The translations under genes and the position numbers were made by a program. From HLUCCA09 sp039822045 (lineage in GTDB: Bacteria > Pseudomonadota > Alphaproteobacteria > Rhodobacterales > Rhodobacteraceae): DNA of 64,000 nt. Numbering within the stretch: position 1 is the first letter of the stretch; the number at the start of each line of letters is the position of its first letter. The stretch lies in contig JBCBMY010000010.1 of NCBI GenBank assembly GCA_039822045.1, positions 1-64,000 on the forward strand, given 5' to 3'. Below are positions 53,798-62,624 of this stretch, one piece after another. Below the pieces are notes generated by a model that saw nothing but the letters and a program-made list of their open reading frames with translations, searched no databases and was not told where the DNA came from.

Positions 53798-55414
53798 TTA
53801 CGCGCAGGATTGCAGCAAGACTGGCTCGCCAAAGGGGCGGAGGGTCGTGAGAACCACGGGCAGATCCTTGAACAGGTGCTCGCGATCCTTTGCCGTCACG
53901 AAAAGGGCAGCGGTTCCGTGGTTTCGGAAGTGGTCGAGCAAGAGCGTCATGTCGTCCCCGATCAGTCCGATCTCATCGGCGTCGACCAGGGCCAGGTGGG
54001 CGCGCGCGATCAAGCCACGAGCTAGGAAGAGGCGAGACCGCTCGGTCGAGGTGAGGTTGCGCGCGCCCTCAGCCACTTGACCGTCGAGCCCGCCGAGGCG
54101 TGCGGCCATGTCGGAGAGGCCGACCCGGCCGAGGATGGCTTCGATGTCGCTGTCTTCAGGGGTCCGGGCTGTGCCGAGGATGAGGTTTCGCCGCAGCGAA
54201 CCTTTGAGCAGGGGAGCGCGCGCGCCGAGATAAAGGATTGACCCTGGTGGGAGCGCTGCGGGGTGACGGCCCAGCGTCAGCATCCGGCCATCGGACGGCG
54301 CGGCTTCCAGGCCCGCAAGCGTCAGCAACAGCCGGCTTTTGCCGCTGCTTGGGGGGCCGGACAAGCGCCGCAAAGCGCCACGCTCCAGGGTCAAGTCAAT
54401 CGGTTCTAGGCCGGGCAGGGACAGGCGGTCGAGCTGGATTGCTGGCGCATCGGGGTCGACTTTGGCCTTGGCAATCACGGGAAGGCGCGGGCTCGACAGC
54501 GCCGCATCGAGCTTGCCGCAGGCGACGCCAAACGCCTTCTGACGGTCGCGGACATCGGCCAAATGGCGGAGTGGCCAGGAGAGGAGCGCCAAGGCCGTCA
54601 GAGCTGCGACCGCATCGGCAACACCGAGGCCCGTCGTCAAACAGACCCAGAGGCAGAGGGCGCCCGCGGCGCCGGAGGCGGCGTCGGGCATGGCGCGCAC
54701 GGTCTCCGCCAGACAGGCGCGCCGCACCGCCGCCTGGACGATCTCGCGCGATTTCGAATCCAACGCGCGCAACTCGGTCTTGACCCGTCCTGACCGGCGC
54801 AAGGAGATGCCTTGCGGCAGCCGCTCTGCCATCGCGGCGGCGAGGCGTGCGCGCTTGCTGCGCAGATCGGCATGGGCCGCGCCAAGGGGGCCACCGAGCC
54901 AATAGATCGCAAGCATCACGAGGCCGATGGGGCCGGCGGCCACAAGGGCAAGCCGCGGATCCAGGAGATAGAGGATCAAGAACGCCGCCGGTATCGTGAC
55001 GCAGGCGGAGATGAGCCGCGCCAGGCCGCGCGCCACCCAGCCCTTGAACGCCGTCAAGTCCCCGACAAACCGCAGCGCGGTGGCGCCGGCACGGCGCTCG
55101 GCCATGGCGCTGACCGGCATCTTGGTCATGTGCAGAAAGAGCGTGCGCCGGATCGCGGCGGCGTAGCTCTGGCCCGTCCGCTCGCCCAACGCACCTTCGG
55201 CGGAGCGCAGGGCGAAGATGGCGAGACCCGCGATGGCAATCGCCACGAGGGCGTGCGCCGGGATGGTGTCGCCGCCCTGACGCAGCGCCTCGATGACGTC
55301 GCGGGTGGCGAAGGCGGTCACACCCATGGTGACCGCCTGCCCGAGCGCGAGACAGACAAGCGCGACCAGGCCAACCCAGCGCGTGTCACCGGTGACCGTC
55401 GGTCGTTGGCTCAT
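53798..55414 (-). CDS. ABC transporter, fused membrane and ATPase domains, atypical ATPase
   Basis: This 538-residue exporter-type protein has a membrane domain (about 1-300) with about six spans. Its ATPase domain has Walker A SGPPSSGKSR. The signature is degenerate (LTSTERSRLFLARGL instead of LSGGQ) and Walker B is LALVDADEIG. The poor signature suggests reduced or partner-dependent ATPase function. The start ATG at 55414 overlaps the P-loop gene stop by 4 bp. It is the last gene of the five-gene unit and could export its product. A CydC/D-like heterodimer is less likely because no partner is encoded nearby. Confidence 0.8.
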   Translation of the reverse strand: MSQRPTVTGDTRWVGLVALVCLALGQAVTMGVTAFATRDVIEALRQGGDTIPAHALVAIAIAGLAIFALRSAEGALGERTGQSYAAAIRRTLFLHMTKMPVSAMAERRAGATALRFVGDLTAFKGWVARGLARLISACVTIPAAFLILYLLDPRLALVAAGPIGLVMLAIYWLGGPLGAAHADLRSKRARLAAAMAERLPQGISLRRSGRVKTELRALDSKSREIVQAAVRRACLAETVRAMPDAASGAAGALCLWVCLTTGLGVADAVAALTALALLSWPLRHLADVRDRQKAFGVACGKLDAALSSPRLPVIAKAKVDPDAPAIQLDRLSLPGLEPIDLTLERGALRRLSGPPSSGKSRLLLTLAGLEAAPSDGRMLTLGRHPAALPPGSILYLGARAPLLKGSLRRNLILGTARTPEDSDIEAILGRVGLSDMAARLGGLDGQVAEGARNLTSTERSRLFLARGLIARAHLALVDADEIGLIGDDMTLLLDHFRNHGTAALFVTAKDREHLFKDLPVVLTTLRPFGEPVLLQSCA

Positions 55415-56475
55415 GCCGCGCCCTCCCGCACGCGGTGCGCCAGAATGCCAGACAGGCACGAGGCGGTCGCGGGGTCGGCAAGATGCTCGCGGGAGAAGAC
55501 CGGCAACCCGAGCGTTTCGGCCTCCGCCACCGCGAGAGGCGCTTGCGTCATCAAGCCCGTCAGGGCGATGGGGGCGATCTCCGCCTCAGTGGATAGCCAG
55601 TGCAAGGCGCCGCGCGCCGCCAGCGCCCCGGGGGCGGCCAGCACGAAGGCGTCGAAGAGCGCGCGGTAGCTCGGCCGCCGCAAGAGGTCGGCGGTTTCGA
55701 CCTGGCTGACACCGTCGGCCAGCTCGACGATGGCGATGTCGCATTCCGCGGTGGCGGCCAGGAGTGAGCGCGTGACGTCCTCCAACCGAGCCTCGGGCTG
55801 CCTATAGGTCGACGCAAGGCCGGCATCGGTGAAATCCAGAACCTCTGCGGCCCCGGCCGCCTCGTAGCTGTGGACGTCCCCAAAGGAGCCGGTGCCCGTC
55901 GCCTTGATCGCCGCCACACGGTCGCCCAATCGGGCGAAACCGTTGACCAGCCCTGCCGCGGCCGCCGTCTTGCCGGCGTTCATCCCCGTGCCGAGCACGC
56001 CGATGACGCGACGTGGGCGCGGCCCCGGCACGATCTTGAGCGCATAATCGGCGATGTTGACGACGTGCTCCTCCTCATCCGCCAAACGGCCGATTACGGA
56101 CAGTCGGGTGGGGTTTTTGACCTTGCCGTTGCGGGATCGCATGTGCCCGACAACCCCGCCGCCGGCCAACAGATCGGCGCCTTCGGGCGAGAGGGCCGCG
56201 ATGCCCTCGTACTGGTCCTCAGCGAACCGGTCGGCGCAGGCCAAGACCACGCGGTCCTTCGGATAGAGCGCCGAATACCGGCCATCGCTGAGCTGCAGAC
56301 GCTTGTGGTTGCCGATCGCCTGCACCTCGGCCAGGACGAGATCGCCTGACTTTGCGGTGGTGAGATCGGTGTTGAGCAGTCGGATCCCGCCACGCCGGAC
56401 GCGCCGCGTCACGAAGCTCCATTTCGCGCCGGCGAGGAGCGGCGCCGCCGATGAGTTCATGTCCACGATATGCAT
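55411..56475 (-). CDS. P-loop NTPase, DUF1611/dethiobiotin-synthetase-like
   Basis: This 354-residue protein has an N-terminal all-beta part (about 1-145) and a C-terminal P-loop domain starting VIGVLGTGMNAGKT (Walker A at 162-170). KATGTGSFGDVHSYEAAGA and DIAIVELADGVSQ follow. This layout recalls BioD/MobB-like and DUF1611 (DgcN-type) enzymes, which activate or acylate small molecules with ATP. It overlaps the hydrolase stop by one base (TAATG) and the ABC gene start by 4 bp. It probably carries out a ligase-like step in the unit; the substrate is unknown. Confidence 0.72.
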   Translation of the reverse strand: MHIVDMNSSAAPLLAGAKWSFVTRRVRRGGIRLLNTDLTTAKSGDLVLAEVQAIGNHKRLQLSDGRYSALYPKDRVVLACADRFAEDQYEGIAALSPEGADLLAGGGVVGHMRSRNGKVKNPTRLSVIGRLADEEEHVVNIADYALKIVPGPRPRRVIGVLGTGMNAGKTAAAAGLVNGFARLGDRVAAIKATGTGSFGDVHSYEAAGAAEVLDFTDAGLASTYRQPEARLEDVTRSLLAATAECDIAIVELADGVSQVETADLLRRPSYRALFDAFVLAAPGALAARGALHWLSTEAEIAPIALTGLMTQAPLAVAEAETLGLPVFSREHLADPATASCLSGILAHRVREGAA

Positions 56476-57308
56476 TATGCGACCTCTTCAAGGTGATGGT
56501 GGTCCAGCAGGGCTGGCACCAAAGGGTTTGGGGTGGCTTCGGAGACGAAGGCTGGGCCAAGCGACCCGTTCGCCATGCAATCTCCGAAGCTGTGTCCGCA
56601 GTCTTCCATGAGCTGGAAGCTGATGCGGGGGCGCAGGCCGCACCGCCGCGCCGCGCGTATCGCGGCGGCGGTCCAGCGCCGGGCGCGCTCGACCCTGTTG
56701 GGCCCTTGTTGTGCCATGACGCAGGGATCTTGGCGCAAGTTCTTGTCCTGCTTCACGTCGAGCGCTCCGACCATGACGTGGATCTCGCGGTCCAAGAAGC
56801 GCGCGAGGTTGGCACGCATGCGGAACACCGAGGTGCTGTCCGCCGGATCACCTGGGGCAATCCCATATGGGTACGCGCCGCGGGTGTCTGGGAAGGTCCA
56901 CCAGCCTGGGGCCACGAGGCACAGTTTCCCCGCGCAGTCCGGGTAGAGCCAGGTGAAGCGATGGGCGAACTGCGCGCCGCCCGAAAAGCCAGAGATGTCG
57001 GGCGGCGTCTCACCGATCCAGCCCTCCCGGCGCAGGACCCTCAGGAGGGCCAAGAGGGCCCAGTCGGACCGCTGTTTGCAGGCCGCGCGCTGGAAGCGCG
57101 GCCAGGAGGTGCGGTCGAAGATCGGGAGAACGACGGTGCGCCCGGTGCTATCGGCCTGTGCCTCCAGCATACTGGCCATCAGCTCAGTTTCCCGGTTCAA
57201 GCCGTGGATCGCCAGCACCGGAGGGGCGGCGCTCCCTGTTCTGGGCCGGATCAACCATGCCGACGGCAAGACGCCAGGCACGCCGGGTCGAAATTGGATC
57301 TGTGCCAT
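56475..57308 (-). CDS. Alpha/beta hydrolase
   Basis: This protein of about 277 residues has the oxyanion strand LAIHGLN (about 33-39), nucleophile elbow SGFSGGA (Ser109) and late His in EDCGHSFGD (about 243). This gives a plausible Ser-Asp-His triad. There is no signal peptide. The start is ATG 57308; a GTG at 57314 is in frame and would overlap the hydroxylase stop. The fold covers esterases and peptidases, and its substrate here is unknown. It is in tight operon context with the hydroxylase and NTPase genes. Confidence 0.8.
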   Translation of the reverse strand: MAQIQFRPGVPGVLPSAWLIRPRTGSAAPPVLAIHGLNRETELMASMLEAQADSTGRTVVLPIFDRTSWPRFQRAACKQRSDWALLALLRVLRREGWIGETPPDISGFSGGAQFAHRFTWLYPDCAGKLCLVAPGWWTFPDTRGAYPYGIAPGDPADSTSVFRMRANLARFLDREIHVMVGALDVKQDKNLRQDPCVMAQQGPNRVERARRWTAAAIRAARRCGLRPRISFQLMEDCGHSFGDCMANGSLGPAFVSEATPNPLVPALLDHHHLEEVA

Positions 57309-57310
57309 GG

Positions 57311-57913
57311 TCACACGGCCTCTTGGAGGTTGGCGTGCGCTTTGGCCGTGGAGGACGCGGCGCGGTCACGCATCTCCGCAGGAAGCAGGTCGAAGATGAT
57401 GTGGATGCGGTCTTCGTCGCCGTCGTTGAAAGCCTCGTGCATTTGGTCGTTGTCAAACCACCAGAGCTCACCTTCCTTCATGCGGACCTCTTCGTCGCCG
57501 GCCTTGAGCCAAGACCCGGCGGAGGACTTCAGCACGAAGTGATACCGGCCGCGGAAGCGGTAATACTCGCCCCGGTCGATATGCGGATAGACCCGCTTGC
57601 CCGATGGCAGGCAGACGATCTTGGCCCGGCTGAGATCGGCATCGAGCTCGGCGGCCACGTCTTCCAGAAACGCGCGGACGACCGGGAAGTTGATCGACCC
57701 CGTGGTCCAGCGGCTTTCGTGTACGTCGCGGCGCGCGCGCCCCAGGAGCATGGATTTGCGCAGGCCCCTGAGGGGGATCGCGAGCGCCTCGCGCTGGACG
57801 GCGATCTTGTCCTGGCGGCCCGTCGCATTGGCCCAGGCGTCGCTCACGGTTGCAATTTCGGTCAGGAAGGGATCAACCGGCACAGTGCTGCGGATCCTCT
57901 TGAAGTACTTCAT
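57311..57913 (-). CDS. Aspartyl/asparaginyl beta-hydroxylase-like 2OG oxygenase
   Basis: This 200-residue double-stranded beta-helix enzyme has iron ligands in YPHIDRGEYY (H111, D113) and H159 in DNDQMHEAFN, with a following DRIHIIFDL. Family members hydroxylate Asp/Asn side chains in peptides or free amino acids, using 2OG and O2. AAGGAG lies 5 bases before the ATG, a strong ribosome site. It begins the four overlapping genes, 179 bases after the response-regulator stop. Confidence 0.85.
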   Translation of the reverse strand: MKYFKRIRSTVPVDPFLTEIATVSDAWANATGRQDKIAVQREALAIPLRGLRKSMLLGRARRDVHESRWTTGSINFPVVRAFLEDVAAELDADLSRAKIVCLPSGKRVYPHIDRGEYYRFRGRYHFVLKSSAGSWLKAGDEEVRMKEGELWWFDNDQMHEAFNDGDEDRIHIIFDLLPAEMRDRAASSTAKAHANLQEAV

Positions 57914-58092
57914 GTCTTTCTCCTTGTTGCTGTGCAGTGCCCCCGGTGGGCAGTGCGTTGCAAAAACATGCATTGGCCGTTCCAAGCCCGAGATAGGCCC
58001 GAAGCTGACGGCGAACTGACGAGCGCGCGCCATGCACCGCTTTGGGCAGGATCTTGCTTTGGGGCATGGATGGTGGGATGCGGTTTGAGGGG

Positions 58093-58779
58093 TCATCGCC
58101 CCTGGTCTCCTTCCTGTTCAGGGGTGGTCAGGCGCCAGCCGATGCCGCGGAGCGCCACGATGCGCACGGGGCTGTCGGCGCGCTTCAGGGCGCGGCGCAG
58201 CCTGGACAGGACGGCCTCGATGGCGTTGGGGGTCACGTCCGTGCCCGACCCATACGTCGCGGCTTCAAGCGTCGGACGCGGGACCGTGTATGGCGCGCAC
58301 CGGACGAGGACGGTGAGGGCGGCAAGCTCGCGCTTCGAGAGGTCAAGCGCGGAGCCCTCGTAACATGCGTGCCCCGCATCGGGCCGCACGATCAGCGCGC
58401 CGGCGCGGTAGGTCTTGGCCGCCCCTCCGGCGCCGAGAATGGCGCGGATCCGGGCCGTGAGTTCAGGCAGGACGACGGGTTTGGAAACCCAATCGTCGGC
58501 ACAGAGCGCCAGGCCGGGCCCGCTCCTTGCGAGCGCGTCTTTCGGGACGAGGGCGATCATCGGGATATGCGCGCCGGCCTGCCGCTCCTCCAGGAGCGCT
58601 TGCGCCCGGCGGTCCGCCAGCGACAGATCGACGAGCGCGAGGTCATAGCGCGTGGCCGCCAGATGGCCTTGGGCTTCGGAAGACCCACACACGTGGTCGA
58701 GGGGCAGACCCGCAGCGCGAAGCTGTCTGGCAAGCGGCGTCCGCTCGAAGCCGGAACTCTCGATGAGCAGCAGTCTCAT
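58093..58779 (-). CDS. OmpR/PhoB-type response regulator, atypical receiver
   Basis: This 228-residue protein has a receiver domain (about 1-118) and a winged-helix output domain (about 125-222, with TYGSGTDVTPNAIEAVLSRLRRALK). The phospho-acceptor candidate is Asp51 (LALVDLSLAD) and the switch Lys is in WVSKPV. The usual acidic pair after beta-1 is ES (LLIESSG) instead of DD, so phosphorylation may be weak or absent. No histidine kinase is nearby. A perfect 16-bp palindrome lies just upstream. It likely controls the downstream hydroxylase-to-exporter unit. Confidence 0.82.
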   Translation of the reverse strand: MRLLLIESSGFERTPLARQLRAAGLPLDHVCGSSEAQGHLAATRYDLALVDLSLADRRAQALLEERQAGAHIPMIALVPKDALARSGPGLALCADDWVSKPVVLPELTARIRAILGAGGAAKTYRAGALIVRPDAGHACYEGSALDLSKRELAALTVLVRCAPYTVPRPTLEAATYGSGTDVTPNAIEAVLSRLRRALKRADSPVRIVALRGIGWRLTTPEQEGDQGR

Positions 58780-58806
58780 GGTCCTCACGCCCTGTGATTG
58801 CGCGCC

Positions 58807-58822
58807 GACGGAACGTTCCGTC
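58807..58822. promoter_or_regulatory. 16-bp perfect palindrome upstream of the response regulator
   Basis: GACGGAACGTTCCGTC lies 28 bases before the start of the response regulator gene. Its position suits autoregulation or control by another dimeric regulator. No second copy was noticed in the window. Confidence 0.5.
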
Positions 58823-59089
58823 AGGCTGCAGTCAGAATGCGCGTCGGCCCGGTCGGCGCTATCGGCGCGAGGGTGAAATCACCGGTGCATAGGTGGCATA
58901 CACCTTTGGTTGAAGCGCTTTGGTGTGAGTTGAGTTCGCGGGGAGCCCTTGGAATATAACCGTTTTCCAAGGCAGCGCCCGACGACGCGGCCGGCTGGGC
59001 GGTCTATGAAAAAGTCCTGCGAGGGGCTGACCGTTCGGCGGCGGACGGTCGCCCGTCTAGCTTTGGTTCATGCCGGTACATCGCTAGGG

Positions 59090-59627
59090 GTAGGCCCGCG
59101 AGATGTCCGGCAATGGCGCCAGCTTCGCTCCCGGACGTAATCGCAACGAAGCACAAGGTCGACCTGGGCCCTCGGGATCGGGCAAGCTGCACGTTGGCAT
59201 AGGCGCGGGCCTTGTCGGTAGAGATCGTTACCGGTCGGTGCAGCCGCACGCGCTAGATCGCTTTGCGAAGAAAGGCCCTCGCTGCCTTGGCATCCCGTCG
59301 CGCCGTCAGGCGGAAGTCGACCATCTGAGCGTTCGCATCGATGGCGCGCCGTAGGTAGCGCCGCTTTCCACCGACGCGGATGCAGGTTTCATCAACGTGC
59401 CAGTCGACGCTCGCGCGACGTAGGTACTTCTCCGTGAGTTTCGGCAGCTCAGGGCCGAACTTCTGCTCTCAGCGAAAGACAGTAGAGCGGTCAACTCTAC
59501 TCCCGCGCTCCGTCAGCAGATCTACCACATCCTGGTAGGACAGCGGACAACGCAGGTACCGGCGTAAGGCGCAGAGGATGGTCTCACGTGGAAAGCGGTG
59601 GTGCTGGAACGGCGACGTGCGTGGCAT
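59090..59627 (-). pseudogene. IS6-family transposase with in-frame stop
   Basis: From ATG 59627 the text reads MPRTSPFQHHRFPRETILCA, then YLRCPLSYQDVVDLLTERGS and VDRSTVFR, where a TGA at about 59469-59471 replaces the usual Trp codon. After it, EQKFGPELPKLTEKYLRRAS, VDWHVDETCIRVGGKRRY and PVTISTDKARAY continue with a further frame break near 59250. The C-terminal third is lost. A dead copy of the same type lies at 46785-47097. Confidence 0.8.
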
Positions 59628-59711
59628 GAGCACCTAAGCCGCGCCTAGATCATGCTTTCTCGCTATCGGCAAAAGAAGACCTCACGGGCACAGAGAAAGT
59701 TTCCAGGACCC

Positions 59712-59738
59712 GGAATAATTTGTCCTTGCCGCACGTCT
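59712..59738 (+). promoter_or_regulatory. ECF-sigma-type promoter before the sulfite dehydrogenase gene
   Basis: GGAATAA (59712-59718) and CGTCT (59734-59738) are separated by 15 bases. This is a layout typical of ECF sigma promoters, and it lies 58 bases before the start codon. The ECF sigma gene at the right end of the window is the natural partner. I saw no equal site upstream of the sigma gene itself. Confidence 0.5.
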
Positions 59739-59795
59739 CTCCCTCAAATGACGGTGCGCAAGGATGCACCGCGCCAGCGACCAAGGGAGGAAAGT

Positions 59796-61091
59796 ATGGC
59801 GCTCGACGAGGACAAGAAACGCTCGGTTCAGGAGTTTTTCGCAGACGATCCCGAGAAAGCAGACAAGGCGTTTTTCGGACGGGTGGCGAACCCGGATCGG
59901 CGCGGGTTTCTGAAACGGACCGGCTTGGCGACGATGGCTGCGATGGTTGGCACGTCGATCCCGTTTCACCGCAATATGCCGATCGGATTTGTGCCCGCCG
60001 CGATGGCGCAGGACAACGTGCTTGTCGGCAAAGACGGGCTGACCTTGCTCAACGACCGTCCAATCAATGCGGAAACCCCGCCGGAACTGCTGGATGATGC
60101 CATCACGCCCACCAGCCGGCACTTCATCCGCAACAACGGCATTCCGCCGGAAGATGTCGATCCGGCCACCTGGACGCTGACCATCGACGGTTTCGTCGAC
60201 ACGCCGCTGGAACTGTCCATCGCAGACCTGCGCGCTCAGTTCGAGGTTGTAACCATGGCCCTGACGCTGGAATGCGGCGGCAATGGACGCGGCTTTTTCA
60301 ACCCGCCGGCCAAGGGCAACCAGTGGACCTATGGTGCGGTGGCCTGTTCGGAATGGACCGGCGTGCGCCTGAAGGACGTTCTGGAAAAGGCCGGCGTCCA
60401 ATCGAACGTGGTTTACACCGCACATTATGGGGCGGACGGCCACCTGTCGGGTGATCCCGAAAAGCTGCCAATCTCGCGCGGTGTGCCGATCGAGAAGGCC
60501 ATGACGGACAACGTTCTGATCGCGTTTGAGATGAACGGCGATGCACTGCACCCCATGAATGGCGCGCCCCTGCGTCTTGTTGTACCGGGCTGGCCTGCCT
60601 CAACCGCGCAAAAATGGCTGACCCGCATCGAGTTGCGCGATCAGGTGCATGACGGCCCGAAAATGACGGGAACGTCCTATCGCGTGCCCGGATATCCTGT
60701 ATCGGCGGGTCAGGACGTCCCAACGGAAGATTTCGTGATCATCGAGCGGATGCCGGTCAAATCGCTGGTGACCTTTCCGGCCAATGGCGCCGATACCGGC
60801 ATGGAAACCGAGGTGCGCGGCCATGCGTGGTCGGGTGACCGGAGCGTCGGCAAAGTCGAGATTTCGACCGATTTCGGGTCAACCTGGATGGATGCCCAAC
60901 TCGACGCGCCGGTCAACAGCGGGGCCTGGCAGAATTGGCGTGCGAACGTCACTTTCCCGAAAGCGGGTTACTACGAGGTCTGGGCTCGTGCCACCGACAG
61001 CGAAGGCGCAATGCAGCCTTTTGCCATCGACTGGAACCCGAAAGGCTATCTGAACAACACCATGCACCGCGTGGGTGTTCGGGCGAGCTGA
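59796..61091 (+). CDS. Periplasmic molybdopterin sulfite dehydrogenase (SorA/SorT/SoxC family)
   Basis: This 431-residue protein has a Tat signal (RRGFLK at 35-40, cleavage near AMA about 71) and the sulfite-oxidase fold. The Mo-ligand Cys is C160 in TLECGGNGRGFF. The N-terminal molybdopterin domain is followed by the C-terminal dimerisation domain (about 310-430). It oxidises sulfite to sulfate, passing electrons to a c-type cytochrome encoded next. GGGAGG precedes the ATG. SoxC-like sulfane dehydrogenase is the alternative, but no other sox gene is present. Confidence 0.9.
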   Translation: MALDEDKKRSVQEFFADDPEKADKAFFGRVANPDRRGFLKRTGLATMAAMVGTSIPFHRNMPIGFVPAAMAQDNVLVGKDGLTLLNDRPINAETPPELLDDAITPTSRHFIRNNGIPPEDVDPATWTLTIDGFVDTPLELSIADLRAQFEVVTMALTLECGGNGRGFFNPPAKGNQWTYGAVACSEWTGVRLKDVLEKAGVQSNVVYTAHYGADGHLSGDPEKLPISRGVPIEKAMTDNVLIAFEMNGDALHPMNGAPLRLVVPGWPASTAQKWLTRIELRDQVHDGPKMTGTSYRVPGYPVSAGQDVPTEDFVIIERMPVKSLVTFPANGADTGMETEVRGHAWSGDRSVGKVEISTDFGSTWMDAQLDAPVNSGAWQNWRANVTFPKAGYYEVWARATDSEGAMQPFAIDWNPKGYLNNTMHRVGVRAS

Positions 61092-61099
61092 CCAATGCC

Positions 61100-61120
61100 G
61101 GGGCGGCCCGGAGCCGCCCC
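61100..61120 (+). terminator. Hairpin between dehydrogenase and cytochrome genes
   Basis: GGGGCGGC and GCCGCCCC pair perfectly around a 5-base loop in the 56-base spacer. TCAATATTT follows, but no long T-run. It could be a partial terminator setting the ratio of the two proteins. Confidence 0.5.
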
Positions 61121-61147
61121 TCAATATTTCCGGACTGGAGTGACTTC

Positions 61148-61864
61148 ATGTGCTTCGCAACTCTGCGAATCTTCTCATCTATTGCGCTTGGTGTCTGCCT
61201 TGCCTCGCCGGCCCTGGCCGATCTTGACGCGTCCCTTGCTGCAGCCGACCCGTCCAAGGGCGAGCGGGTCTTCAGAAAATGCGCCGCCTGTCATACCGTC
61301 GAGCAAGGCGACTCAAACAAGGTCGGCCCGAACCTATTTGGCACCGTGGGCGGGCCGGTCGCCGCTGTCGACGGCTTCAGGTATTCTGATGCCCTGACTG
61401 AACATGGCGGTGACTGGACCCTTGAGCGTCTCGATGCGTTTCTCGCCAAACCCAGGGCCGAGGTCAAAGGCACCAAGATGAGCTTTGCCGGGCTCAGGAG
61501 CGAAGAAGAGCGCGCTGACCTGATCGCCTACCTGAACGGCTTTTCGGACGACCCGCTGACCCTCGGTGCGGTTGTGGCCGCCGCACCTGCGACAGACGGG
61601 GCGGCCGAGGCCTATGAGTTCGGCGTCCTCTTTGATGCACCAGGAGTCGAGACGACCTACTATGCCTGTGTCGCCTGTCATTCCGAAATGATTGTCGCCC
61701 AGCAGGGGCTGACCAGAGACGAATGGGACGAGATGTTCGAATGGATGGTTGAGGAACAAGGGATGTCCGAGATCGAAGAGCCCGATCGGACCGAGATCCT
61801 CGACTACCTTGCCGCACATTACAACACCGACCGGCCGAACTTTCCTCGGCCACTGGGGAACTGA
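61148..61864 (+). CDS. Dihaem cytochrome c, electron acceptor of the sulfite dehydrogenase
   Basis: This 238-residue periplasmic protein has a signal peptide ending PALA (about residue 24). The first haem site is CAACH (45-49) with a likely Met ligand in KGTKMSFAG; the second haem site is CVACH (174-178). Domain 1 looks like a class I cytochrome c; domain 2 is a shorter haem module. The GGAG before the ATG marks the start; the longer frame overlaps the dehydrogenase gene. It is SorB/SoxD-like by position. Confidence 0.88.
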   Translation: MCFATLRIFSSIALGVCLASPALADLDASLAAADPSKGERVFRKCAACHTVEQGDSNKVGPNLFGTVGGPVAAVDGFRYSDALTEHGGDWTLERLDAFLAKPRAEVKGTKMSFAGLRSEEERADLIAYLNGFSDDPLTLGAVVAAAPATDGAAEAYEFGVLFDAPGVETTYYACVACHSEMIVAQQGLTRDEWDEMFEWMVEEQGMSEIEEPDRTEILDYLAAHYNTDRPNFPRPLGN

Positions 61865-61874
61865 AGATGTACTG

Positions 61875-62624
61875 ATGGAGGTCTTCGACGTCATCGTGAT
61901 CGGCACTTTGCTCGGAGCGGCGGCCGTTCTCTATTCCTCGGTCGGCCATGGTGGGGCGTCAGGCTATATCGCGATCATGGCGCTCTTCAGCTTGCAGCCC
62001 GACGTCATTCGACCAATTGCCTTGTCACTCAACGTCGTGGTCGCGGGCTTCGCGACCTGGCGGTTTTCGCAAGCTGGCTATGTGGATTGGCGATCTGCCA
62101 TCCCGATCCTGCTTGCATCCATGCCATTTGCGTTCATCGGCGGCAGTATGGACCTGCCGGCCCACATCTATCGGCCGCTTCTCGGCACGTTGCTTGTGTT
62201 TTCCGCCATCTACATGGTGTGGTCCGTCACCCGATCCCCTCGGTTCTACGATTGCGCCAAGCGGAAGCTGCCCATGATCGGGAGCGTTTCGGCGGGGGGA
62301 ACCATAGGGCTCTTCTCAGGCCTTTCCGGTATCGGCGGTGGTGTATTGCTCAGCCCGCTCTTTGTGATTGCAGGTTGGGCGGGTGCACGACAGACCGCAG
62401 GCATCGCCGCCGTGTTCGTTTTGTTCAATTCGCTGGCCGGGCTGGTCGGCAATCTTGCCAAAGTGGGCGGCGTCCCGGCGCAGCTTGCGCCCTGGGCTGC
62501 GATTGTTTTTGCCGGGTCAGTGGTTGGCACCAGGTTGGGCGTGCGGTCGCTCCCGGTCAAACCCCTTATCATTATCCTTGCCGCTGCGGTCCTGATCTCA
62601 GGTCTGAAGTTCGTTCTGCTCTAG
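61875..62624 (+). CDS. TSUP-family (TauE/SafE) membrane transporter, putative sulfite exporter
   Basis: This 249-residue inner-membrane protein has about eight spans, with the internal repeat typical of TSUP proteins (SSVGHGGASGYIA and LSGIGGGVLLSPL). Family members move sulfite, sulfonates or related anions. The ATG is 10 bases after the cytochrome stop, so it is part of the operon. It would expel sulfite while the dehydrogenase oxidises it in the periplasm. Its stop is directly adjacent to the stop of the convergent anti-sigma gene. Confidence 0.88.
   Translation: MEVFDVIVIGTLLGAAAVLYSSVGHGGASGYIAIMALFSLQPDVIRPIALSLNVVVAGFATWRFSQAGYVDWRSAIPILLASMPFAFIGGSMDLPAHIYRPLLGTLLVFSAIYMVWSVTRSPRFYDCAKRKLPMIGSVSAGGTIGLFSGLSGIGGGVLLSPLFVIAGWAGARQTAGIAAVFVLFNSLAGLVGNLAKVGGVPAQLAPWAAIVFAGSVVGTRLGVRSLPVKPLIIILAAAVLISGLKFVLL

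Noticed and set aside
55411..56475. Naming the P-loop protein a true BioD or DgcN enzyme
   Set aside because: The Walker A and overall order are suggestive, but the specific substrate motifs of either family could not be confirmed without a profile search.
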